Below, piece after piece: positions 45,889 through 54,427 of a stretch of DNA of 64,000 nucleotides. Every line of letters begins with the position of its first letter. Position 1 is the first letter of the stretch. The translations under genes and the position numbers were made by a program. Below the pieces are notes generated by a model that was not told the origin of the DNA, made no database searches, and worked only from the letters and a program-made list of their open reading frames with translations. The stretch spans positions 1-64,000 of the forward strand of contig BDSY01000032.1 of assembly GCA_002897895.1 (NCBI GenBank), in the 5' to 3' direction. Source of the DNA: a bacterium BMS3Abin06 (GTDB lineage Bacteria > Nitrospirota > Thermodesulfovibrionia > UBA6902).

Positions 45889-46319
45889 TGGCTAAAAGAA
45901 TTACGTTATTTTTAAACACCGCGCCGTACAGCCATGAAAACACTTACACAGCAATGAAGATAGCAGAGGCAGCTCTTGAGAAAGGAATGGAAACACATCT
46001 TGTCGCATCAACTGACGGTGTATATTGTTTTCTCAAGGGACAAGTCGGTAAAGGCATGCCTAATGCAGCCGGGGGCTTTAAGTCACTGATGGATAAAGGG
46101 TTGAAAGTAGTCCTCTGAAGCGGGTGTATAAACTTCCGCTGTAATGCGGAAGAAAATTATATTGAAGGCCCGGAAAGAGGCGGCTGCGCAGATGGCCGGT
46201 GCAGCATAGAAGAAGGCGATAAAGAGGATTCAGGAAAAGGGACAATAGAGCAAGGCACTTTAAAGGGGCTTTTCTCACTTATGAAACAAACGGATATCTT
46301 TATGAATCTTGGGGGTTGA
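45888..46319 (+). CDS. DsrE-family protein with in-frame UGA (probable selenoprotein)
   Basis: 143 residues if UGA at 46116-46118 (residue 77) is read as selenocysteine. Before it: RITLFLNTAPYSHENTYTAM then KIAEAALEKGMETHLVAST, the DsrE fold, ending GLKVVL-U-S-G-C-INFRC. DsrE proteins have a Cys at this position (…V-V-L-C-x-x-C…), so U gives a UxxC motif. The frame continues for 67 codons with a Cys-rich tail (RGGCADGRCSIEEG) to a TGA at 46317. A SECIS-like hairpin starts 14 nt after the UGA. The ATG at 45888 (AAGGAGG 5 nt upstream) is preferred over 45885. DsrE-like selenoproteins are known from genomic surveys. Confidence 0.85.
46116..46152 (+). promoter_or_regulatory. UGA codon and SECIS-like hairpin of the DsrE gene
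   Basis: After UGA (46116-46118) come 14 nt, then CTTCCGC (46133-46139), loop TGTAAT, GCGGAAG (46146-46152): a perfect 7-bp stem with G as the second loop base. The loop starts 21 nt after the UGA. Bacterial SECIS elements need a small stem with G among the first two loop bases and a UGA-to-loop distance of roughly 16-37 nt. Confidence 0.75.
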
Positions 46320-46320
46320 T

Positions 46321-46671
46321 ATGGATAAATTATTGGTAATTTTAAGGAAACCTCCGTACGGCGTGCCCAATGCAGCCGAAGCTGTAAGACATGCAGGCGG
46401 CGCGTCAGGGGCAGACTACGAGTCAATTCTTTATTTAATAGACAGCGGGGTTTATACGGCTAAAAAAAATCAGGATGCCGGGGATACCGGTTTTGCCGGC
46501 ATCGGGGAAGACCTCGAACTGCTTTCAGATGAAATGGAGATTTACGCAAACAAGGATTCTCTCAGAGAATGCGGACTGAAAGAGAACGACCTGATTGAAG
46601 GTGTAAAGATTGACGATGGAGAAGTCCTTAAGCGGGCTTTAAAAGACTCACAGACAGTAATGATATTTTAA
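46321..46671 (+). CDS. DsrE/DsrF-family protein
   Basis: 116 residues: KLLVILRKPPYGVPNAAEAV, RHAGGASGADYESILYLID, DLELLSDEMEIYANKDSL, RECGLKENDLIEGVKI. The R-E-C-G-L segment resembles the Cys of the DsrE/F/TusC site. The start at 46321 follows GGGGGT; it is 1 nt after the selenoprotein stop. A TTG-started longer frame (46309) is unlikely. Confidence 0.77.
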   Translation: MDKLLVILRKPPYGVPNAAEAVRHAGGASGADYESILYLIDSGVYTAKKNQDAGDTGFAGIGEDLELLSDEMEIYANKDSLRECGLKENDLIEGVKIDDGEVLKRALKDSQTVMIF

Positions 46672-46703
46672 TGATAATTACAGAGATTTACCGGAGGTGA
46701 ATT

Positions 46704-46967
46704 ATGTTATTCCTTATTTCAAGCTCACCGGATACAAAAGAATTTAACACCGCCTATAAACTGGCAAAAGATATGAATGCTGAAATATGTCTCCTCCAGA
46801 ATGCGGTTTATGCCTCCCGAAATTCAAATGATCCCGGTTTATATGTGCTCCGTGATGATATGCTGCTCAGGGGGATAAATGAAAATGAGATATCGGGCAG
46901 GCCGATTGATTACAGCGGGTTAGTTGATTTAATGACAGACCAGGAGAAGGTTGCCGGTCTTTTTTAG
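46704..46967 (+). CDS. DsrH/TusB-like sulfur-relay protein
   Basis: 87 residues: MLFLISSSPDTKEFNTAYKL then AKDMNAEICLLQNAVYASRN and LYVLRDDMLLRGI fit the DsrH/TusB fold (L-Q-x-A-V-Y...; cysteine before LLQNAV). It completes a DsrE-DsrE/F-DsrH set with ribosome site GGAGG, 6 nt before the ATG. Confidence 0.66.
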   Translation: MLFLISSSPDTKEFNTAYKLAKDMNAEICLLQNAVYASRNSNDPGLYVLRDDMLLRGINENEISGRPIDYSGLVDLMTDQEKVAGLF

Positions 46968-46991
46968 AAAGAAATAATAAAGGAGCGGAAA

Positions 46992-48179
46992 ATGGCGAAG
47001 ATAGTTATTTTAGGCGGTTCTTTTGGAGGACTGACAACTGCCTTTGAGTTGAAAAGGCGCCTCGGCGGCAAAGCTGAGATAACATTGCTTTGTGACGTGG
47101 ATGAGTTTGTTTTTGTCCCTTCCCTTCCCTGGGTTTCAATGGGCTGGCGAAGGCCTGAAGATATCACCCTTTCACTTGATAAAATTCTAAAACCAAAAGG
47201 CATAAAGTTTATTCATGAGGAAGCTGTCGGAGTTGATGCGGATGCATCAAAGGTTATAGCAAAGACAGAGGAAATTCCTTATGACTATCTTGTAATTGCA
47301 ACAGGGCCTGCGCTTGTTTTTTCAGCAGTGCCGGGCCTGGGTCCGGAGGACGGGCATACTGAATGTATCTTTACTCTTGAGCAGGCATTGAGGACCAGAA
47401 AGGCATGGGACAGGTTTCTTGAAAATCCAGGACCCATAGTAATCGGGTCCGTACAGGGTGTGAGCTGTTTTGGACCGACTTACGAATATGCCTTTGAAGT
47501 GGACGCAGAGCTGAGAAAGAGAAAGATAAGGCACAAGGTTCCAATTACATTTGTTACATCAGAGCCGTATATCGGGCATTTTGGAATGAGCGGGCTTAAA
47601 AATTCCAGAAGAATAATGGAAGATGAATTTGCTGACAGAGACATAAACTTTATAGCAAATCAGGCAGTGGATGAGTTCACTGCTGAGGAGGCAAGACTTA
47701 AGGACGGAACAAAACTGCCGTTCAGGCTTGCCATGTTTGCGCCTCCGATGTCAGGTGTTAAAGCAGTTTTTCATCTCGGCAATCCAAAAGGGTTTATTCC
47801 CGTGGACGGCAATTACCGGCACAGGGAGTATAAAAACATCTTTTCTGTTGGAGTTGCCATGGCAATAGCGCCTCCGGAACAGACTCCCGTACCGACAGGT
47901 GTCCCGAAGACAGGATATATGACTGAAGAGATGGCAAAGTATGCTGCCATGAGCATCGCTGACGAGATAGAGGGAAAACCGCTTTCCGGGACCGGGCCGA
48001 TAGGCGCTATATGTATTATGGATATGGGGAATAAAGCTGCAATAATGAAAGCAAAACCAATGCTTCCACCAAGGCAGGAAGCCGAGCTGAAGGCAGGCAT
48101 TATCTATAAATGGATGAAGCAGGGATTTGAAAAATACTATCTCTGGAAAATAAAAAGAGGACTGACTAACCTGCCGTAA
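46992..48179 (+). CDS. Sulfide:quinone oxidoreductase-like flavoprotein
   Basis: 395 residues: FAD motif IVILGGSFGGLTTAFEL, EFVFVPSLPWVSMGWR, YDYLVIATGPAL, GSVQGVSCFGPTYEYAFEV, and IGAICIMDMGNKA. Cysteines at about 158 and 339 match the redox pair of type III/IV SQR; ASCFGP-like context is typical. SQR oxidises sulfide to sulfane sulfur and reduces quinone. Position after DsrE/F/H suggests that its product enters this relay. Confidence 0.86.
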   Translation: MAKIVILGGSFGGLTTAFELKRRLGGKAEITLLCDVDEFVFVPSLPWVSMGWRRPEDITLSLDKILKPKGIKFIHEEAVGVDADASKVIAKTEEIPYDYLVIATGPALVFSAVPGLGPEDGHTECIFTLEQALRTRKAWDRFLENPGPIVIGSVQGVSCFGPTYEYAFEVDAELRKRKIRHKVPITFVTSEPYIGHFGMSGLKNSRRIMEDEFADRDINFIANQAVDEFTAEEARLKDGTKLPFRLAMFAPPMSGVKAVFHLGNPKGFIPVDGNYRHREYKNIFSVGVAMAIAPPEQTPVPTGVPKTGYMTEEMAKYAAMSIADEIEGKPLSGTGPIGAICIMDMGNKAAIMKAKPMLPPRQEAELKAGIIYKWMKQGFEKYYLWKIKRGLTNLP

Positions 48180-48209
48180 ATTATAGTTCTGATTATGATT
48201 GAAAAAAAA

Positions 48210-48238
48210 TTGACTTTGAATTAATATTCGAATATTCT
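48210..48238 (+). promoter_or_regulatory. Promoter with 14-bp palindrome upstream of a decayed ArsR leader
   Basis: TTGACT (48210-48215), 17-bp spacer, TATTCT (48233-48238). AATATTCGAATATT (48223-48236) is a perfect palindrome that overlaps the -10 box, an operator arrangement like that at 45518. The transcript would end at the hairpin of 48288-48318, giving an RNA of about 75 nt. Confidence 0.5.
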
Positions 48239-48251
48239 AAATTTAGAAACT

Positions 48252-48323
48252 ATGAATAAAGAGATTTTTGAAATCCACTGTGCAGAGCCCCGATCCTTCG
48301 GGGAAGTGATTTTTTTTAATTAA
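48252..48323 (+). pseudogene. Truncated ArsR-like leader peptide (23 aa)
   Basis: ATG at 48252 reads MNKEIFEIHCAEPRSFGEVI. The first nine residues match the start of the ArsR protein at 54038 (MNKKIHEIH), after which identity is lost and a stop follows. It seems to be the beginning of a deleted paralogous ArsR gene, retaining promoter and operator. The remainder of 48324-48467 contains no gene but leads to the RND ribosome site. Confidence 0.4.
48288..48318 (+). terminator. Terminator
   Basis: CCCCG (48288-48292), loop ATCCTT, CGGGG (48299-48303), then AAGTGATTTTTTTT. A short GC stem plus a T run fits a factor-independent terminator, for the SQR operon or for the short RNA from 48210. Confidence 0.55.
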
Positions 48324-48467
48324 TAATTGCAGACTTTAGCATATTTGAAAATGATGTCACAGATTAAAAAACCGTAGATTACACAGATATGAAAAAAGTA
48401 AAGAGTAGAAAGTAGAGAGAAAAAATCGGTGTAATCAGGTTTAATGAATATTAAACCTGGAGGTAAC

Positions 48468-50759
48468 ATGAAAAAAGCAATAATGAAGCTTGTTGAATTC
48501 TCGGTAACCAGGCCCTGGACAGTTATTTTTCTGACGCTTATCCTCACTCTCATATTTTCCGCTCAATTTCCCAACATAAAAATAGACACAGACCCTGAGA
48601 ATATGCTGAGAGAAACGGAACCGGTCAGGGTTTTTCATCAACAGGTGAAAAAAGATTTCGGGATTAATGAGCTCATCGTACTCGGCATTGTAAGAGACGA
48701 CGGGATATTTCAGCCGGACAGTCTTGAAAAAATCAAAAGGATCACTGATGAAATACTGAGAATCAAAGGCGTTATAAGTGACGACGTTCTAAGCCTGACA
48801 GTTACAAACAACGTTGTAGCAGGCGGAGGGACTTTAAATGTCAGGCCTCCCATGCCAAGTGTGCCGGAAACCGGGGAAGATATTGAAAACCTCAGGAGAG
48901 AGGTGCTTGACAACCCTCTTTTCAGGGACCGCCTTGTATCCTCTGATGGTAAAGGAGCGGCAATATACATACCGATTGAAAGCAAGGACATTGCCCATGA
49001 TGTTGGAGAAAAGATAAAGGCAATATATGAAAATGAGCAGGGCCCTGAAAAGTATTATATGGCGGGACTCCCTATAGCGGAAGATACATTCGGCAATGAA
49101 ATGTTTCTCCAGATGGCTGTAGTTGCGCCAATGGCAGGCGGCCTCATAATGATTGTGCTCTTTATCATTTTCAAAAGAATCTCCCTTATTATCCCGACCA
49201 TGATTATTTCAATGCTCTCAGTGACATGGACAATGGGTACAATGATCGGCCTTGGATTTACAGTTCACATCATGTCCTCCATGATTCCCGTTTTTCTGAT
49301 GCCGATTGCGGTTTGTGACGGTGTGCATATTTTGAGTGATTTCTATGAACAATATCCCCGGTTGAAGGACAGGCGCAAAACGATCCTCACTGTCTTTGAT
49401 GAACTTTATAAACCGATGTTTTTTACTTCTCTTACAACCGCTGTCGGCTTTGCAAACCTTGCATGGGCCGACATACCGCCGGTAAGGGTTTTCGGTCTCT
49501 TTATCAGTCTCGGCGTATTATTTGCGTGGTTTCTCACAATGACATTTATTCCGGCTGCGTTAATGCTTGTATCAGAGAAGCGGTTAATATCTATTGCAGA
49601 AAAAAAGGCAGTCGGCAGCCCGATGCTCGCAAGACTTGGAAAGGTTTCGCTTTCAAAAAGCAGGGTGTTTGTTGCAAGCGGCGCAATCCTTCTTGCCACA
49701 GCAATGTATGGCGTTACCACTCTTTCTGTTAATGACAACCCTGTAAAGTGGTTCAAAAAGGACCATACCATAAGGATTGCAGACAGGGAGCTCAATAAAC
49801 TGATCGGGGGCACATACATTTCTTATCTTACGCTTCAGGCCTCAACTGAAGATGACATAAAGAGACCGGAAGTCATGAATTATATTGAAGGCCTGCAGGA
49901 ATATCTTGATACTGTTCCGATTGTGGGAAAAACCACTTCAATTGCCGATGTGGTAAAAAGGGTAAATTATGTATTGCATGATGAAGATAAAAAATACAGT
50001 ATTCTCCCGTCCTCAAAAGAGGCCATCGGTCAGTACCTGTTCCTCTTTTTAATGTCTTCTGCGCCGGATGAGCTTGACAACTTTGTTGATTATGATTTCA
50101 AAAAGGCAAATATATGGGTGCAGCTCAGATCAGGCGATAACAGGGATATGACATACGTGGTAAATCGTGTTGAAGATTACGTAAATAATAACCCGGCGCC
50201 GGAAGGAATAAAGCTTGAGTGGTCAGGACTTCCTTATCTGAATATAACATGGCAGAGGCTCATGGTAGTGGGCATGCTGGAGGCAACGATCGGCTCATGG
50301 TGGGTGATATTAATACTTTTAATTATACTGTTCCGCTCATTCTGGTGGGGGTTGACGGCAATGCTTCCTCTCGGCTTTTCAGTGCTGTTCAGCTACGGGT
50401 TAATAGGATTCAGCGGTCAGGAATATAATATGCCTGTTGCTGTCTGCTCAACACTTGCCCTTGGTCTGGGAGTTGATTTTGCAATACATTTTGTTTACAG
50501 ATTCAGAGAAAAATATAGAGAGACTCAGGATTTAGAGGCATCAATGCAGTGGACAATGGGAGGGGAGCCTGCCCTTGCTATTTTCAGAAATGCAGTAGTG
50601 GTAGGGATTGGTTTCCTGCCTCTCGTATTCGCCACCCTAACACCTTATGTAACTGTGGGATTATTCTTCGGCTCCCTCGCATTCTTTTCAGGTGTAACAA
50701 CACTTGTCTTTCTCCCGGCGCTGACAGGCAGCTTTAAGGGGCTTCTTCTGCGGACATGA
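48468..50759 (+). CDS. MMPL/RND-family transporter
   Basis: 763 residues from the ATG at 48468 (GGAGG 6 nt upstream; 48444 has none). Twelve spans: a first TM, two large periplasmic loops, and two six-helix blocks (MAVVAPMAGGLIMIVLFIIF; LPLGFSVLFSYGLIGFSG). The GLGVDFAIHFVYRFRE segment is the RND proton-relay region. In this three-gene group (RND, LolA-like, beta-barrel) it probably exports a hydrophobic product. Confidence 0.88.
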   Translation: MKKAIMKLVEFSVTRPWTVIFLTLILTLIFSAQFPNIKIDTDPENMLRETEPVRVFHQQVKKDFGINELIVLGIVRDDGIFQPDSLEKIKRITDEILRIKGVISDDVLSLTVTNNVVAGGGTLNVRPPMPSVPETGEDIENLRREVLDNPLFRDRLVSSDGKGAAIYIPIESKDIAHDVGEKIKAIYENEQGPEKYYMAGLPIAEDTFGNEMFLQMAVVAPMAGGLIMIVLFIIFKRISLIIPTMIISMLSVTWTMGTMIGLGFTVHIMSSMIPVFLMPIAVCDGVHILSDFYEQYPRLKDRRKTILTVFDELYKPMFFTSLTTAVGFANLAWADIPPVRVFGLFISLGVLFAWFLTMTFIPAALMLVSEKRLISIAEKKAVGSPMLARLGKVSLSKSRVFVASGAILLATAMYGVTTLSVNDNPVKWFKKDHTIRIADRELNKLIGGTYISYLTLQASTEDDIKRPEVMNYIEGLQEYLDTVPIVGKTTSIADVVKRVNYVLHDEDKKYSILPSSKEAIGQYLFLFLMSSAPDELDNFVDYDFKKANIWVQLRSGDNRDMTYVVNRVEDYVNNNPAPEGIKLEWSGLPYLNITWQRLMVVGMLEATIGSWWVILILLIILFRSFWWGLTAMLPLGFSVLFSYGLIGFSGQEYNMPVAVCSTLALGLGVDFAIHFVYRFREKYRETQDLEASMQWTMGGEPALAIFRNAVVVGIGFLPLVFATLTPYVTVGLFFGSLAFFSGVTTLVFLPALTGSFKGLLLRT

Positions 50760-50796
50760 GAAGTAAAACAACGTTATCCTTGTAAAGGAGATTAAA

Positions 50797-51585
50797 ATGA
50801 TGAGATACTTAATTATACTTTTTGTATTATTTCTACCGATTCAGAGCCAGGCATTAACCGCGCAGGAAATTGTTAAAAAATCCCAGAAAGCATTTCTTTA
50901 CCAGGGCAAGGACTTCAAGGCAAGAGTCCTGATGAAACTCATCACAAAAAGCGGCAGGGAAAGGATAAGGGAAATGACCATGCTGAGGAAAAATTATGGT
51001 ACATCAGGAGGAGAGCAGAAGTATTTTATCTACTTTTTTAAACCGGCTGATGTAAGAGACATGACCTTCATGGTTTACAAATATCCCGGAAGAGATGACG
51101 ACAGATGGCTTTTTATTCCGGCAATAAACATGGTTAAACGGATTGCGGCAAGGGATAAGACATCAAGCTTTGTTGGTTCGGATTTTACGTACGAAGATAT
51201 TTCCGGAAGAGACCTGGAAGATGATATTCATACATTAATAAAAGAAGAAAAACTCGGGGGCAGAGAATGTCATGTAATCAAAAGCAGACCAAAGGCCGGA
51301 GATGTTAACTACAGTTATAAACTCTCATGGATAGACAAAGAAAACTTCCTGCCTCTTAAAGAAAAGTTTTATGATTTAAAAGGCGATCTCATGAAGGTTT
51401 TTACCGCTGACAGGTTCGGGGAAATTAAGGGCTATCCCACTGTTGTAGAGAGGACCATGAAAAATATCCGGAGCGGCCACAGAACAGAAGTCACATTTTT
51501 AAAGACAGATTATAACACCGGTATTCCGGACAGGCTTTTCAGCGAGCGATTCCTCAAGAGACCACCGAAAAAGTGGATAAAGTAA
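50797..51585 (+). CDS. LolA-like outer membrane lipoprotein-sorting protein
   Basis: 262 residues with a signal peptide (MMRYLIILFVLFLPIQSQA) and the LolA-like half-barrel: QEIVKKSQKAFLYQGKDFKA, YFIYFFKPADVRDMTFMV, DDRWLFIPAINMVKRIAARD, FVGSDFTYEDISGRD and PTVVERTMKNIRSGH. It is common next to MMPL transporters. It has no lipobox. Confidence 0.83.
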   Translation: MMRYLIILFVLFLPIQSQALTAQEIVKKSQKAFLYQGKDFKARVLMKLITKSGRERIREMTMLRKNYGTSGGEQKYFIYFFKPADVRDMTFMVYKYPGRDDDRWLFIPAINMVKRIAARDKTSSFVGSDFTYEDISGRDLEDDIHTLIKEEKLGGRECHVIKSRPKAGDVNYSYKLSWIDKENFLPLKEKFYDLKGDLMKVFTADRFGEIKGYPTVVERTMKNIRSGHRTEVTFLKTDYNTGIPDRLFSERFLKRPPKKWIK

Positions 51586-51607
51586 AAGACTAAGGTAATA
51601 CTCTTAA

Positions 51608-52849
51608 GTGCTTAAAATATCATCTTATTTATTTCTTGCCATATTGTCAGTTCATAATATTGTCAGTGCTGATGAAATTAGCGTCAATGGTTTTATTCAG
51701 GGCAACTACTCTGCCAACCTGAACAGGCCAAATCCCGACGGCAGTGATTTTAAATGGGCGGAAGAGAAGATGCAGCTCAAAATAAGCGCTGATAAAGAAC
51801 CTTTTTATCTTTTCATTAAAACAGACCTGTCTTACGAGCATATTGATGAAAAATCCGACTTAGAGTTAAGAGAAGGTTATATAGACTACCTCGCTGATAA
51901 CTGGGACCTGCGTCTTGGCCGTCAGGTAATTACATGGGGCACAGGAGATTTGGTATTTATAAATGATATCTTTCCAAAGGACTATGAGGCATTTTTTTCA
52001 GGCAGACCAATGGAATACCTGAAAAAAGGGAGTGACGCTGTGAAAATCGGCATGTATCCTGCTTTTGCTTCAGCAGAGCTGGTTATTATCCCGTTTTTTG
52101 AGCATGACAACTTTCCGTCTAAAAGGAGATTCCGGATGTTTGATCCAATGCGTGGAGTTACAGACCGTTACAAGGAAGAGCCTTCAACCAAATTCGAAAA
52201 TACCGGGATTGCTTTGAGGGTTTATCGAAATATTGCCGGATTTGACACTTCCTTATATTTCTACCGGGGTTTTTTCAGGCAAGAGTCCATGCAGCCCGAT
52301 AGCGTGTCAGCGCCAACGAGGCTGACTCTTTTTTATCCCCGGCTTTCGGTTTACGGAGCAAGCTTGCAGTCAAGGGCATTTGATGGAATTGTAAGCTTTG
52401 AAGCCGGGTTTTATGATTCAAGACAGGACAGACACGGCACTGACCCTATGATACCGAATCAGTCAACACGTTTTTTGACAGGGTACCAAAAACAGATATG
52501 GGAAGATTTTACTTTAGGTTTGCAGTATTATGCATTATACATGAATGATTACTATCAATATGAAAAAAACCTGCCGGCGGGATTTCCGAAAGAGAAGGAA
52601 TGGCAGGATATCTTCACAGTAAGGCTGACCCATTTATTTATGCATCAGACGCTGAAATTTTCCTTCTTTTCATTCTGGAGTTTCTCTGATGAAGATTATA
52701 TGCTCATTCCGGAAGTTAAATACAATTTCACAGACCATCTCTGGGCCGCCTCAGGAATAAATATATTCGGTGGCGGAGAGGAATGGACCCGGTTTGGAAG
52801 TCTTGATAGAAATGACAATCTCTACGTTCAGATGAGGTATGAATTTTAA
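51608..52849 (+). CDS. Outer membrane beta-barrel protein (DUF1302-like)
   Basis: 413 residues: signal peptide, then alternating amphipathic strands with aromatic girdles, WDLRLGRQVITWGTGDLVFI, FFSFWSFSDEDYMLIPE, ending in LYVQMRYEF with a C-terminal F as in outer membrane barrels. The GRQ-(V/I)-xWG pattern is that of DUF1302/alginate-export-like proteins. It forms a trans-envelope unit with the RND and LolA-like genes. Confidence 0.76.
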   Translation: MLKISSYLFLAILSVHNIVSADEISVNGFIQGNYSANLNRPNPDGSDFKWAEEKMQLKISADKEPFYLFIKTDLSYEHIDEKSDLELREGYIDYLADNWDLRLGRQVITWGTGDLVFINDIFPKDYEAFFSGRPMEYLKKGSDAVKIGMYPAFASAELVIIPFFEHDNFPSKRRFRMFDPMRGVTDRYKEEPSTKFENTGIALRVYRNIAGFDTSLYFYRGFFRQESMQPDSVSAPTRLTLFYPRLSVYGASLQSRAFDGIVSFEAGFYDSRQDRHGTDPMIPNQSTRFLTGYQKQIWEDFTLGLQYYALYMNDYYQYEKNLPAGFPKEKEWQDIFTVRLTHLFMHQTLKFSFFSFWSFSDEDYMLIPEVKYNFTDHLWAASGINIFGGGEEWTRFGSLDRNDNLYVQMRYEF

Positions 52850-52941
52850 ACAGGAAAATAAAATAAAATTTTATGAAAAAAGTCCGGTCAATTTCATCCC
52901 CTTTGTGTAGATGAATTGCTCCAGGAAAGAGAGGTTATATT

Positions 52942-53697
52942 ATGTCTGATCTTCTTAAAAAAACAAGGGATGTAATCAGGAAAAAGTATCCGTCTTTTGA
53001 GTACACGGTTTTTAATGAGACTCCTGTCACCCCCCTTGCCAAACCTTTGCACGAATGTAAACTTGCATTGCTGACTACCGGCGGTCTTCATTTAAAAACA
53101 GATACACCGTTTGATACCAAACACCTTGAAGGAGACTGCTCTTACCGTATGCTTCCCAATGATCTCAAACATGAAGATATAATGGTGACACACGAATCAT
53201 ATGATCATAAATTTATAAACAAGGATCTGAATTGTGTATTTCCGATCGACAGAATGAGAGAATATGTGCAGGAAGGGAAGATCAAATCGCTCTCAGAAGA
53301 GCATTACAGTTTTATGGGGCATATTTATGTCACAGGCCCCCTTCTTGAGAATTCAGGAAAAGTCGGTAAACGCCTTAAAGAGCTCGGCGTTGATATTGCC
53401 TTCCTGACTCCCACCTGAGTTATCTGCAATCAGTCGGTCGGACTGATATCAAGAGGAATAGAAGAATCGGGAATCAGCGCTGTTTGCGTCACGTTCAGAA
53501 GAGATATTATCGAGCTTGTCAGACCGCCAAGGATATTGTCCCTGAAGTTTCCACCTGGCAAACCCCTCGGGAATCCGGGTGATAAAAAGATGCAGCGGGA
53601 TATTATCAATGCCGGTTTTGATCTCCTTCAAAAAGATATAAAAGATATGACAATAGTTGATCTGCCGTTTAAATTAAAAAAATTCGGGATATTTTAA
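52942..53697 (+). CDS. GrdB-like glycine/sarcosine/betaine/proline reductase-family selenoprotein
   Basis: 251 residues if UGA at 53416-53418 (residue 159) is read as Sec. It reads LGVDIAFLTPT-U-V-I-C-NQSVGLISRGIEESG, then RPPRILSLKFPPGKPLGNPG. Homologues have LVP(T/V)-C/U-P-x-C-(N/H)QSVGL here, so the UxxC motif is exact. The 92 codons after the UGA continue the fold and end at a TAA. The N-terminal half (LALLTTGGLHLKTDTPFD) is also typical. A SECIS-like hairpin begins 10 nt after the UGA. The substrate is unknown; stand-alone members of this family are widespread in anaerobes. It lies between the RND trio and MITE-A copy 2. Confidence 0.87.
53416..53447 (+). promoter_or_regulatory. UGA codon and SECIS-like hairpin of the GrdB-like gene
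   Basis: After UGA come 10 nt, then ATCAGTC (53429-53435), loop GGTCG, GACTGAT (53441-53447). The stem is 7 bp and perfect; G is at loop positions 1 and 2, and the loop starts 17 nt from the UGA. A near-exact copy of this whole segment is found at 55531-55576. Confidence 0.78.
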
Positions 53698-53719
53698 CTG
53701 TAACAATTATGTCCTTAAG

Positions 53720-53857
53720 AGTACCGAGTTCTCTTTTAACATGTTGATTCTAAAGAAAACGTCATGACCACGCAGTTGTCATTCCCGCTTGTCGGGAATC
53801 CGGGAAAATCAAAGGGTTATAGATTCCGGACAAGCCGGAATGACAGAACTCGGTACT
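53720..53857. mobile_element. MITE-A copy 2
   Basis: 138 bp, AGTACCGAGTTCT...AGAACTCGGTACT, the same as 322-459 as far as I can read. It is inserted between the GrdB-like gene and the ArsR gene and may have separated a former operon. Near identity of two copies 53 kb apart means recent movement or gene conversion. Confidence 0.78.
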
Positions 53858-53873
53858 GTCGAGTTATGTCGAA

Positions 53874-53908
53874 TTCGTAAAAAATCAGAACATGCCGTTT
53901 TTTACGAA
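53874..53908. repeat. 11-bp inverted repeat
   Basis: TTCGTAAAAAA (53874-53884) and TTTTTTACGAA (53898-53908) are exact complements around a 13-nt loop. It could be a weak bidirectional terminator between the GrdB-like gene and the ArsR gene. 53909-54037 has no clear promoter consensus. Confidence 0.45.
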
Positions 53909-54037
53909 AACATCGACTATTGACAGCCTCGAATTCCATGTCTGCAACAAAAAGCTTGAATAAATCCATAAAAAGGTTTAATTTATATAAAAGATTCCAA
54001 CAGATACTTCAACGCAGGTTAATGAGAATTATCAGGC

Positions 54038-54367
54038 ATGAATAAAAAAATTCATGAGATACATGCCGATATATGTAAGACACTGGGTAATGCTAAAAGG
54101 ATTGAAATCCTCAATGCCCTTGATAACAGGGAATTATCCGTTAGTGAGCTTGTTGATATTCTTGATATATCCCCTTCCAACATCTCCCAGCACCTTGCTA
54201 TCATGAGACAAAAGGGAATACTTACAGCAAGAAGAGAGGGAGTTAATATCTATTATAAAATATCCAATCCCAAGGTGAGCAAGGCATGCGCCCTGATGAG
54301 GGAGGTTCTTTTAGAACAGCTTGAAGACGGCCGGAAGATTGCAATGAAATACCTGCATGTGAAGTAA
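54038..54367 (+). CDS. ArsR-family transcription regulator
   Basis: 109 residues: IHEIHADICKTLGNAKRIEI, DILDISPSNISQHLAIMRQK, EGVNIYYKISNPKVSKACAL. It has only C14-like and C-terminal single cysteines and no CxC metal motif, so the effector is not evident. It heads the split YeeE genes and probably represses them. The start of its protein matches the decayed leader at 48252. Confidence 0.9.
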   Translation: MNKKIHEIHADICKTLGNAKRIEILNALDNRELSVSELVDILDISPSNISQHLAIMRQKGILTARREGVNIYYKISNPKVSKACALMREVLLEQLEDGRKIAMKYLHVK

Positions 54368-54427
54368 TTTTTCAAAGAGGTTTTATTAGTTTCTACAAAA
54401 CGACATAAAAATCAGGGAGGTGATGTT

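Noticed and set aside
46116-46118. UGA at 46116 (and at 53416, 55255) as an ordinary stop or a decay mutation
   Set aside because: The frame remains open and homologous after each UGA, each UGA lies at a known cysteine, and each has a hairpin at SECIS distance. Three random events of this kind are unlikely. UGA works as a stop in many other genes here (ATGA overlaps), so a changed genetic code is also excluded.
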